Shown here piece by piece: positions 29,054 to 37,236 of a DNA stretch of 64,000 nt (position 1 is its first letter; every line of letters begins with the position of its first letter). The stretch comes from DASYQD01 sp963846495 (GTDB lineage Bacteria > Acidobacteriota > Thermoanaerobaculia > Multivoradales > JAIOJS01): NCBI GenBank assembly GCA_963846495.1, contig CAWJWP010000001.1, positions 62,001 through 126,000 of the forward strand, given 5' to 3'. The notes beneath the pieces were generated by a model, which made no database searches, was not told where the DNA came from, and saw only the letters and a list, made by a program, of their open reading frames with translations. The position numbers were made by a program, and so were the translations under genes.

Positions 29054-31490
29054 ATGCGGGATCTCCAGGTAGCGATTCGAGGCCTCGCCAAGGCGCGCGG
29101 CCTGACGCTGGCGACGATCGCCGTCCTCGCGCTCGGCATGGGCGCGACGACTCTCGTCTTCTGCATCGTCGACGCGCTCGTCCTGCGGCCGCTCCCCTTC
29201 GGCGAGCGCACGGCGCGCCTCGTCAGCATCCACTCCACCCACCCGACCCAGGCGCGCGACTGGGACGACTCCGGCATCTCGCACGCCGACCTCGTCGACT
29301 TCCGCCAGGCGCGCTCGTTCGCGGCCGATCGAAGGCGAGATCGACCGCAACGTCACGCTCGTCGGCCCGTCGGCGCCGAGCGCGTGCGCGGCGGCTCGGT
29401 GACGCCGGGTCTCTTCGCGCTGCTCGGCGTCGAGCCGGCGCGCGGCCGCGGCTTCCGGCCCGAGGACGGCGCCGACATCGGGCATGAGTCGGTGGCGCTG
29501 ATCGGCGACGCGCTCTGGCGGCGGCGCTTCGGCGCCGATCCCGCGATCGTCGGCCGCACCGTCGCCGTCAATGGTCGCCAGCTCACCGTTATCGGCGTCA
29601 TGCCGCCCGGCTTCCACTTTCCGGTGCGCCACGACGTCTGGCTGCCCTACGCGCCGGGTCCCGAAGCGCGGCGCGACCAGCGGCCGCTCCTCGCCGTCGG
29701 CCTGCTGCGCGACGGGGTGAGCCGCGAGGCGGCGCAGGCGGAGCTCGACGCCATCGCCGCGCGCCTCGCCGCGCGCTTCCCGGCCACCAACGAGCGCTGG
29801 GGCGCGCACCTGCTGGCGCTGCACGACTTCTACGTCCCGCCGGCGATGCGCACTGCGCTGGCGTCGATGCTCGGCGCCGTGCTGCTGGTGCTGCTCGTCG
29901 CCTGCGCCAACATCTCCGGGCCTGCTGCTCGCGCGTGGCGTGGCGCGGCAGCGCGAGCTCGCGGTGCGCGTGGCGCTCGGCGCCGGCCGCGGCGAGCTCG
30001 TACGCCTGCTGCTGCTCGAGACGCTGCTGCTGACGCTCGCCGGCGCCGCCGGCGCGGTGGCGCTCGCGCGCGCCGGCATCGACGCGCTGGTGCGCTCCAA
30101 CCCCGACCCGCCGCCCTACTGGGTCCGCGTCGAGGTCGGCGGCATGACGGTGGCGTTCATGCTCGCGCTGTGCGGCCTCGTCACCCTGGCCTGCGGACTG
30201 GTGCCGGCGCTGCGCGCCACGCGGCGCGACCTGCGCAGCGGCGTGGCGAGCGGCAGCCGCGACGGCGCCGGCGTGGAGCAGCGGCGCCTCCACCGCACGC
30301 TCGTCGTTGGACAGATCGCCGCCAGCCTCGCGCTGCTCGTCGGCGCCGCGTTGTTGACGAGCAGCGCGCTGCGCATCGACAAGGCCGACGCCGGCTTCGA
30401 CCCGCGGCCGCTGTTGAGCTTCCGCCTCTACCTGCCCGGCGACCGCTACGACGAGGACGGCGCCAAGGCGCAGGCGCTGGCGAGAGTGGAGGAGCGGCTG
30501 GCGGCGTTGCCGGGCGTGGCGGTCGCGGCAGCGACGGGCGCCATCCCCGCCGACGACGGCGGCGACACCATCCGCATCGTGCGCGACGGCGCCGTCGCGG
30601 CGGGGCAGGAGATCGGCGTCGAGGCGATGCCGGCGAGCCCGGGCTTGTGGAAGGTGCTCGACCGGCCGCTGCTCGCCGGCCGCACCTTCACCGCGGCGGA
30701 AGCTGAAGATGAGCGCGCCGAGGTGGCGATCGTCAATCAGCAGCTGGCGCGCGAGCTGTGGCCCGGCGCCGATCCGCTCGGCCGCCGCGTCGGCGTCGTC
30801 GAAGGCGACCGCACGCGCTGGCTGCGCGTCGTCGGCGTGGCGCCCGACCTCGTCTACGAAGAGATGTCGGAAGTAACTGCGCAGTCGCGCCTCAACCTCT
30901 ACGTGCCGCCGGCGGTGGCGGGCTGGCGCACGATGGCGTTGCTGGTGCGGATGACCGGCAATGCGGGGCGCGATGCCGTCGCGGATCCTGCGGCCCTAGT
31001 CCCGCTGCTGCCGCGCGCACTCGCCGAGATCGACCCCGGCTTCGCGCCCTACGACGTGATGACCATGGAGCGCCGCCGCGAGGTCACCGGCTGGACCCAG
31101 CGCTTCATCGGCCGCGTCTTTGCCGGCCTCGCCACCGCGAGCCTCCTCCTCGCCTGCATCGGCAGCTACGGATTGCTGTCTTATGCAGTGAGCCAACGCC
31201 GCCGCGAGCTCGGCGTGCGCCTGGCGATCGGCGCCACCGCCGGCGACGTCGTGCGCCTCCTGCTCGGCGAAGGCGCGCGGCTGGCGACAGTGGGCACGCT
31301 GCTCGGCATCCCGCTCGCGTTGCTAGCGGCGCTCGCCGTGCGCGGCCTCCTCTTCGGCGTCTCGCCGTGGGAACCGCGGCTCTGGTTAGCGCTGCCGGCG
31401 GCGCTCCTCGCCGCCGTGCTCCTCGCCTGCTACCTGCCGGCGCGGCGCGCCGGCGCCATCGAGCCGTCGACGGCGTTACGTCAGGAGTAG
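29054..31490 (+). CDS. ADOP/MacB-FtsX-type permease (three frame breaks)
   Basis: About 810 residues. N-terminus MRDLQVAIRGLAKARGLTLA with the first TM helix, a MacB-type periplasmic domain (SVTPGLFALLGVEPARGRGF), an FtsX block (VLLVLLVACANISG, then RELAVRVALGAGRGELVRLL), a second periplasmic domain (RTLVVGQIAASLALLVGAAL) and a terminal FtsX block ending YLPARRAGAIEPSTALRQE. This is the fused two-repeat ADOP layout common in Acidobacteriota, without its ATPase nearby. A compensating pair of one-base errors at about 29329 and 29375 scrambles 15 residues, and an extra G near 29920 splits the gene. RBS GGAGGGAG supports ATG 29054. It probably exports a macrolide-like or lipid substrate. Confidence 0.85.
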
Positions 31491-31518
31491 TGAGCGAGTC
31501 GCTGCCGCAGCGGCTCGC

Positions 31519-31923
31519 TCAATCTTGCGGCGCGGCGACTCGCTCGTAGTGCGGCGAAGGGTCGATGGGCTGCGTGACGACCTGCGGGCAGCGGAAGCAG
31601 GCTTCTTTGCCTTCTTGCGTGTACCAGCGGCAGGTGCTGCGGATGAGGCAGTGGGGTAGCGCGTCGACGACGGTGGGCAGGCCCTGGACGATGCGCGACG
31701 CGAGCTTGCACTTGGTGCCGTTGAAGTGGGTGCAGCGCTTCTCTTCGCAGTGCGCGGCGATGCGGAAGACCTGGCTGGGCTTTGCGGGGCCGATCTGCAC
31801 CAGCAGCTCTTCGGTGATCGGGACTTCTTCGGCGAGATAGGCAACGCGCGGCCCCTCGGCTTCGTGCGTGACGACGCCGATCAGCCGGGGCTCGGCCATC
31901 CCCGGCTGGGCGCTCGGACACAT
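31519..31923 (-). CDS. Small Cys-rich protein, putative metal or Fe-S binding
   Basis: 134 residues from the ATG at 31923 (an upstream ATG at 31944 would add seven). Eight Cys fall in a conserved-looking pattern: MCPSAQPGM; AAHCEEKRCTHFNGTKC; ALPHCLIRSTCRWY; GKEACFRCPQVV. No signal peptide. The CxxC and grouped cysteines suggest a bound iron-sulfur cluster or zinc, but no characterised family is certain; related proteins are sometimes labelled nitrogen-fixation proteins without evidence. It is convergent with the permease (28 bp) and lies downstream of the histone-tail gene. Confidence 0.6.
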   Translation of the reverse strand: MCPSAQPGMAEPRLIGVVTHEAEGPRVAYLAEEVPITEELLVQIGPAKPSQVFRIAAHCEEKRCTHFNGTKCKLASRIVQGLPTVVDALPHCLIRSTCRWYTQEGKEACFRCPQVVTQPIDPSPHYERVAAPQD

Positions 31924-31984
31924 CACGGGACGTGCTGGGGCCACGCGTCACCGACCTCCGCACCGCCGCCGCGCGACGGCGCGG

Positions 31985-32383
31985 CTAGAAGCGGACCGGG
32001 ACGTTGAGGTCGCGCTCGATGAAGCCGGCGATGGTGATGCCCTTGCGCAGCAGCACGCAAGGCTCGGCCGTCAGGTTGATGCCGGCGCCGCGTGCGCCCT
32101 CGGACAGCCGCCGCGTCACGGCCTGGGCGGTCTCGATCCCGCCCACGTCGATGTCGAGCACGTAGCCCCAGATGGGCTCGGTGACGAACTTGACGCGCTT
32201 CCCTTCGGTGGCCGCCTTCACCGCCGCTTGCGTGAGCTTGGTGAGGTCGGCGCGGCGGACGCTCCTCGCCGTACGCACGCTGCCCGTCGCTCCGGCCTTC
32301 GCCGCTCGCTTCGCGCCGCCCTTCGCGCGGCTCTTCGCCGCGCCCTTCGCTCCGGCCTTCGACTTCTTTGCCTTGGTTGCCAT
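31985..32383 (-). CDS. Lys/Ala-rich (histone H1-like tail) protein with unknown C-terminal domain
   Basis: 132 residues with AGGAGG seven bases before the ATG. The first 48 residues are a basic tail of repeated AKKSKAGAKGAAKSRAKG type, like the H1-like tails of bacterial nucleoid proteins. The remaining 85 residues form a compact domain: TQAAVKAATEGKRVKFVTEP, IWGYVLDIDVGGIETAQAVT, GINLTAEPCVLLRKGITIAG. That domain was not recognised. DNA or RNA binding by the tail is inferred. The gene is divergent from the FHA regulator (174 bp apart). Confidence 0.7.
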   Translation of the reverse strand: MATKAKKSKAGAKGAAKSRAKGGAKRAAKAGATGSVRTARSVRRADLTKLTQAAVKAATEGKRVKFVTEPIWGYVLDIDVGGIETAQAVTRRLSEGARGAGINLTAEPCVLLRKGITIAGFIERDLNVPVRF

Positions 32384-32557
32384 CGACGCGCTCCTCCTCT
32401 CCAACGAAAGTCGACCCGACTCAAACGGAAGATACGCCCGAGATCTTTGCACTGTCAACGAAGCTCGTCGCACTCGGCCGTGCCGTGACCGCTCGCGCGC
32501 GATTCCTGCGCTGAATGGGATAGGTCCTCTGACGTCCGGAGGGGAGGGTAGAGATAC

Positions 32558-34465
32558 GTGAGCTACGACGGTTTGCTCTCTTTGGTCGATCTCTCGCCCG
32601 CGCGAGCCTCTGCGATGCCGGCGGCTCGGCGCGAGCCGCGCGCCGAGCGGCGGCCGGCCGGCGGTGGTGCTCTCGCCGACGTGGTGCTCGAGGTGCTCGC
32701 TGCCGACGGTTCGACGGCGCGGCGCTTCCATCTCGCGCCGGGCGAGCACGTCGTCGGCTCCGAGGCGGGCTCGGCGGTGACGATCGACGACGCGCGCGTG
32801 TCGCGCCGGCACGCGCGCATCGAAGTGCTCGCCGACGGCGGCGTGGTGCTGACCGACCTGGAGTCGCGCAACGGCACCTTCGTGCACGGGCGGCGGGTGC
32901 GGCGCACGGCGCTCCACGGCGTTGCGGTCCTCGGCTTCGGCCCGCTGCAGGCGGTGCTGCAACCGGCCGATCCGGCGCGCGCGCAAGTGCTGCTGGCGCC
33001 GGCCGCGGATGGCGTCGACGCGCAGCCGGCGCGGCTGCGGCGGGCGAAGGACGTCGTCGGGCCGCCGCTCGTGCGCGAGGCGTCGACCGACGACGTCCAT
33101 CCGCTCGGCCGTGTGGCCGAGGCGCTGCGTGCGCTGCTGCCGCCGCTGCTCGCCGGCGAGGCCGCAGTGGGAGAAACGGCCGATGCGCTGGCGCGACAGC
33201 TCGCCGTGCTGCTGCCGGTGGGCCGCGTCGATCTGGTGCGCACCGCCGCCGATGGCAGCGAGGCGCTGGTCGCCGCGTGCTCGACGTCGTTTCGGCTGGC
33301 GAAGAGCTGCGTGACGCGCACGATCGACGGTCCCGGCGGCTGGAAGCTGTCGCTACGCACCGCCGACGCCGAGCTGTTGCGCCCGGTGGAACCGCTCCTG
33401 GCGCTGACGCTCGAGCTGCTGGCGCGCGCCGAGCACATCGGCGATCGCGAGCCGGCGCCGCGGCCGCGCCTCGCGAACGCGACGGTCTCGCCAGGCACCG
33501 GCGCACGGCGCTCGTCGTCCTCGTCGTCGCCGCCACCACCACCACCCGGTCTCGGCCACGAGGTCGCGCGCATTTACGGCCGCGCCGCCAAGGTGGCGCG
33601 CGGCGACGTGCCGGTGCTCGTCCTCGGCGAGTCGGGATCGGGCAAGGAGGTGCTGGCGCGCTGGATCCACGCCCGCTCGCCGCGCGCCGCCGGGCCGTTC
33701 CTCGCCGTCAACTGCGCCGCGCTGCCGCGCGAGCTGCTCGAGGCCGAGCTGTTCGGCATCGAGCGCGGCGTCGCCACCGGCGTCGAGGCGCGCGCCGGCA
33801 TTCTCGAACGGGCGACCGGCGGCACTGTCTTCCTCGACGAGATCGGCGACATGCCGGCGGAGCTGCAGGCGAAGCTGTTGCGCGTGCTCGAGAGCACCAG
33901 CCTCTATCGTGTCGGTGGCCGCAACCCGGTGACGGTGGACGTCCGCTTCCTCGCCGCCACCAACCGCGACCTCGTGAGCATGGTGGGGGAGGGGACGTTC
34001 CGCCGCGACCTCTACCATCGCCTCGCCGCCTTCGAGGCGCCGCTGCCGCCGCTACGCCGCCGGCGCGAGGAGATCCCGGCGCTCGCCGGCCGCTTCTTCC
34101 GCCGCGAGACCGGCAAGCACGGCATCGCGAGCCCGGGGATCACCCGCGCCGCGCTCGGCGCCTTCATCACCTACGGCTGGCCCGGCAACGTGCGCGAGCT
34201 GGAGAACGAGATCGCCAAGGCGGTGCTGCTGCTCGAGGGCGGCGAGCCGCTCGACCTGCACCACCTGTCGGAACGCGTCCGCGGCGAGGCGCCGCCGCAG
34301 GCCGACCCGCTGACGCTCGAGGAAGCCGTGCGGCGCGCCGAGCGCGAAGCCTTCGCGGTGGCGCAGGCCGCCGCCGAGGACGATCCGGTGCGCGCCATGG
34401 AGCTGCTCGGCGTCGCGCGGACGACGTACTACCGCAAGCTCAAAGAGCTCGCGCTCGACGCGTGA
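32558..34465 (+). CDS. FHA-AAA+ enhancer-binding-protein-like regulator with altered GAFTGA loop
   Basis: 635 residues from a GTG after a GGAGGGG RBS. FHA domain about 45-135 (VSRRHARIEVLADGG, DLESRNGTFVHGRRV), a GAF-like region, then a Ser/Pro linker with six Ser and six Pro in a row. The AAA+ domain has Walker A VLVLGESGSGKEVLARWIHA (about 356), ELFGIERGVATGVEARAG where sigma-54 activators have GAFTGA (403-408), and Walker B TVFLDEIGDMPAELQAKLLR. It ends with a Fis-type HTH (AMELLGVARTTYYRKLKEL). The loop change GAFTGA to GVATGV removes the Phe that contacts sigma-54. Confidence 0.88.
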   Translation: MSYDGLLSLVDLSPARASAMPAARREPRAERRPAGGGALADVVLEVLAADGSTARRFHLAPGEHVVGSEAGSAVTIDDARVSRRHARIEVLADGGVVLTDLESRNGTFVHGRRVRRTALHGVAVLGFGPLQAVLQPADPARAQVLLAPAADGVDAQPARLRRAKDVVGPPLVREASTDDVHPLGRVAEALRALLPPLLAGEAAVGETADALARQLAVLLPVGRVDLVRTAADGSEALVAACSTSFRLAKSCVTRTIDGPGGWKLSLRTADAELLRPVEPLLALTLELLARAEHIGDREPAPRPRLANATVSPGTGARRSSSSSSPPPPPPGLGHEVARIYGRAAKVARGDVPVLVLGESGSGKEVLARWIHARSPRAAGPFLAVNCAALPRELLEAELFGIERGVATGVEARAGILERATGGTVFLDEIGDMPAELQAKLLRVLESTSLYRVGGRNPVTVDVRFLAATNRDLVSMVGEGTFRRDLYHRLAAFEAPLPPLRRRREEIPALAGRFFRRETGKHGIASPGITRAALGAFITYGWPGNVRELENEIAKAVLLLEGGEPLDLHHLSERVRGEAPPQADPLTLEEAVRRAEREAFAVAQAAAEDDPVRAMELLGVARTTYYRKLKELALDA

Positions 34466-34561
34466 ACGATGGGCCCGTCGCGAGTCTCGGGCCGTCGACT
34501 CCCGAAGCCGGGACATGCCGCAGCTCGACACCGTCGCGACTCCCGATCGTGGCACTGTCTT

Positions 34562-34590
34562 TTCGAACAAGTTGTTTATTTTCAGATAAT
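34562..34590 (+). promoter_or_regulatory. Candidate promoter for small secreted protein gene
   Basis: In a locally AT-rich stretch, TTCGAA (34562-34567) and GATAAT (34585-34590) are separated by 17 bases. The -10 box is good and the -35 weak. An alternative pair is TTGCGA (34590-34595) with GATAGG (34613-34618), also 17 apart. Either would give a leader of 50-80 bases before the ATG at 34679. Confidence 0.4.
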
Positions 34591-34678
34591 TGCGACTTGG
34601 TCACGCGCTTGCGATAGGGCTCGGTCACCAACAACCCGCCGGCTCTGAAGAACGGAGGCGGCAAAAGGAGACCGAGTC

Positions 34679-35125
34679 ATGAAGAAGTCCGCGTCGTTCG
34701 TACTGCTGCTGCTGATCGTCGGGATGGCCACGGCCGCCAACGCTGCGCACGTCAATCCCCTCTTCGGGCAGCCCTACTACTGCGACTACAGCCCCGGTCC
34801 TTGGACCACCGAGGCCGACCCCGGCATCTCCGCCTTCGCCAACAACCCTACCTGGATCAACCCCGGGCTCGTCTACGGGATCGAGGGCTTCGAGTCGACG
34901 GTCGTTGGCTTCGACAACCGGAAGATCGCCTTCGCCAAGCCGGTGGACTGGTGCGGCTTCGAAGACCCGACCTGCGCGTACTCCGACTACCCCATCAGGA
35001 CGTCGTGGGAGTTCACGATCAAGGACGGCGTCCAGTGCAAGGACACCCGGGTGTCGAACAACGGGCGCCGCATCGTCTACCTCCAATGCACGAACGGCAA
35101 GACGCGCACCTGCAACGCGATCTAG
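34679..35125 (+). CDS. Small secreted Cys-containing protein of unknown function
   Basis: 148 residues with AAAGGAG eight bases before the ATG. Signal peptide MKKSASFVLLLLIVGMATAA ending near NAA. The mature part has six Cys (PYYCDYSPGP, VDWCGFEDPTCAYSDY, VQCKDTRVSN, YLQCTNGKTRTCNAI), probably paired as disulfides. It is rich in aromatic residues. No known domain was recognised. It is followed by a clear terminator, immediately behind which a group II intron has inserted, so it is a single-gene unit. Confidence 0.8.
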   Translation: MKKSASFVLLLLIVGMATAANAAHVNPLFGQPYYCDYSPGPWTTEADPGISAFANNPTWINPGLVYGIEGFESTVVGFDNRKIAFAKPVDWCGFEDPTCAYSDYPIRTSWEFTIKDGVQCKDTRVSNNGRRIVYLQCTNGKTRTCNAI

Positions 35126-35149
35126 CGCGGCGCGACGGCTGATGGATCA

Positions 35150-35177
35150 GGGCCGCCGGCGGGCGGCCCGTTTTTTT
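35150..35177 (+). terminator. Rho-independent terminator
   Basis: GGGCCGCC-GGCG-GGCGGCCC stem-loop followed by G and seven T. It lies 25 bases after the stop of the small secreted protein gene. The last T is the base just before the group II intron, matching the known insertion preference of class C introns. Confidence 0.92.
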
Positions 35178-35671
35178 GTGCGCCAGGCATGGCGCGCAGC
35201 GCCAGGCATGGCGCCTGGAGCTGTCAACCGAGGAGGGAAACCGAATCGGGAAGTGACTTGGGGGTGGAAGTCCCCTGCGGGCCCTGATGACGGGAACCGC
35301 TAGCCGAACAGCAAGGGCGTCCGCCGCGAGGCGGAGTCTGAAGGAAGCTGCAGGCAAAGCCCCGGCCCGAGGAACACGAAGCGCATAGAGGCGTCGCAGT
35401 AGGTGGGCGAGAGGGCGAAAAGACTCGAAGCCCGAAGTCATCCGGACCGAGGCGGCGTAGATGCGACGGGTGGATGGGGCGAAGGTCACGCGTCTTACCC
35501 TGGGAGAGCTGTCGATCTGCCGAGAGGCTAGGGCACCGCCGCGAGGCGGACCGAAGGGTCGCCAGCAGTCAGCCGAGGCCGGAGTAGCTGGCGGCGCGCG
35601 CCGGCGAAGGGCCGAACGAGAGAGGCCGAAGTGGAGCGGTCCATTCGCTGATCGAGGGAGCGGCCGAATTC

Positions 35672-37088
35672 GTGGACGAGAGGCCACAGCAGGACGTGGA
35701 GAAGGGCCGGCGGAACCGGTCCGCGGCCACGCCTGCGCCGCAAGCGGTCACGGCATGGAACGAGATCTCCACCGAGCGGCCGCCGATGGTGATGGAGGAG
35801 GTGCTGCGCCGGGAGAACTTGCTGCGGGCCTACCAGCGGGTCAAGAGGCAACGGAGGCGCCCCGGGCATCGACGGCATGAGTGCCGAAGAGCTCGGCCCG
35901 CATCTGGTGCGTCGCTGGGAAGCCATTCGTGAGGAGCTGTTGGCGGGGCGATACCGTCCCGCGCCGGTGCGCTCGGTGGAGATCGCGAAGCCGAGCGGCG
36001 GGGTGCGGCGTTTGGGGATTCCGACGGTCCTGGACCGTTTGATCCAGCAGGCGCTCCTGCAGGTCTTGCAGCCCCACTTCGACGCGACCTTCTCGGAAGA
36101 GAGCTTCGGTTTTCGACCGCAGAGGAGCGCCCATCAGGCCGTGGTGCGTGCGCGAGCGCACATTGCGGCGGGTTACAGCTGGGTGGTGGACATAGACCTC
36201 AAGGACTTCTTCGACCGCGTCAACCACGACGTGCTGATGGCGCGTCTGGCGCGGCGGATCGAGGATCGGCGCATCCTGCATCTGATTCGCCTCTACCTAC
36301 AGGCCGGGCTGCTGGAAGGCGGCCTGGTGTCGCCGCGCGTCGAGGGCACGCCGCAAGGCGGGCCGCTGTCGCCGCTGCTGTCCAACGTCCTGCTCGACGA
36401 GTTGGACCGCGAGCTGCAGCGGCGAGGCCATCGCTTCGTCCGCTATGCCGACGACTGCAACGTCTACGTGCGGTCACGGCGTGCAGGCGAACGGGTGCTC
36501 GACGCCCTCGAGCGCTTCCTCGCGAAGCGTCTGCGGCTGGAGGTGAACCGGGTCAAGAGCGCGGTAGATCGCCCTTGGCGGCGGAAGTTTCTGGGCTACA
36601 CCGTGACCGTGCAAAAGCGCGAAGTGAAGCTGCGGGTGTCTCCCGAGGCGGTCCGCCGCCTCAAAGAGAAGCTGCGGCGGCTGTTTCGCAGCGGGCGCGG
36701 GCGTAGTCTCGGCAGAGTCATCCAGCAGCTCGGGCCGGTGCTCACCGGCTGGCTCGAGTACTTTCGCCTGGCGGAGGTGGCGGCTTGCTTCGAGGAGCTG
36801 GACAAGTGGCTACGGCGGAAGCTGCGCTGCATCCTGTGGCGCCAGTGGAAGCGGCCACGAACCAGAGCCAAGGAGCTGGCCAAGCGCGGACTCGATCGCG
36901 AGCGCGCCCGCATCGCCGCCGGCAACGGTCACGGTCCGTGGTGGAACGCGGGAGCGGCCCATATGCACCTGACCGTGCCGACGCGCTTCCTCACCCAGCT
37001 CGGGCTCCCGAGCCTTCTCCAGATCCATCGACGGCTGCAGAGCCAATCTCGAACCGCCGTATACGGAACCGTACGTACGGTGGTGTGA
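35672..37088 (+). CDS. ltrA: Group II intron reverse transcriptase/maturase (one frame break)
   Basis: About 470 residues. The GTG-started frame (ERPQQDVEKGRRNRSAATPA ... MVMEEVLRRENLLRAYQRVK) breaks near 35851, where one extra G disturbs KSNGGAPGIDGMSAEEL. RT motifs then follow: RRLGIPTVLDRLIQQALLQV, FSEESFGFRPQRSAHQAV, VVDIDLKDFFDRVNHD, GTPQGGPLSPLLSNVLLDEL, and the catalytic FVRYADDCNVYV. A maturase X domain follows (RKFLGYTV, then SGRGRSLGRVIQQLGPVLTG). No HNH motif is seen at the C-terminus. The stop lies just past the domain V hairpin. Confidence 0.88.
37053..37084 (+). ncRNA. Group II intron domain V
   Basis: Hairpin of about 32 nt: ACCGCCGTA pairs with TACGGTGGT through one G-U, closed by an inner stem around a GGAA-like loop. 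This is the expected catalytic domain V just ahead of the 3' splice end; a domain VI stem (GGGACCCGCGG-type arms, 37094-37120) follows. Confidence 0.75.
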
Positions 37089-37236
37089 GAGGACGGGGCC
37101 CGCGGGTCACCGCGGGTCCCTCCTACTCGATTGCGCGGCGGCTGCGACGCCACGGTCCCGCCGTGGTCTCGCCGCCGCCACGCCACGGCCGCGCCGGATG
37201 CGCGTGGTGGCATGAGCGGGAAAGGAGCCTCATGCC

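Larger units (their letters stand above)
35178..37131 (+). mobile_element. Group II intron, class C-like
   Basis: The 1954-bp element begins GTGCGCC directly after the T-run of a terminator and ends ...CTACTCGAT. It holds a reverse transcriptase/maturase ORF, a domain V hairpin (37053-37084) and a domain VI stem (about 37088-37128) before the 3' end. The 5' GTGCG, the terminator-adjacent site, the compact size and the RT without a recognisable HNH endonuclease fit bacterial class C introns. The 5' RNA part (35178-35670) has no gene and should fold into domains I-III. The RT carries one apparent one-base insertion; if real, the copy depends on help in trans. Confidence 0.85.

Noticed and set aside
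29054..31490. Split permease genes as two separate half transporters
   Set aside because: Restoring one base near 29920 gives the normal full ADOP architecture; the second frame has no start with an RBS.
35461..35880. Open frame of 139 residues on the plus strand within the intron 5' part
   Set aside because: It lies in the RNA domain region, overlaps the maturase frame and has low-complexity Arg/Gly composition with no motif.
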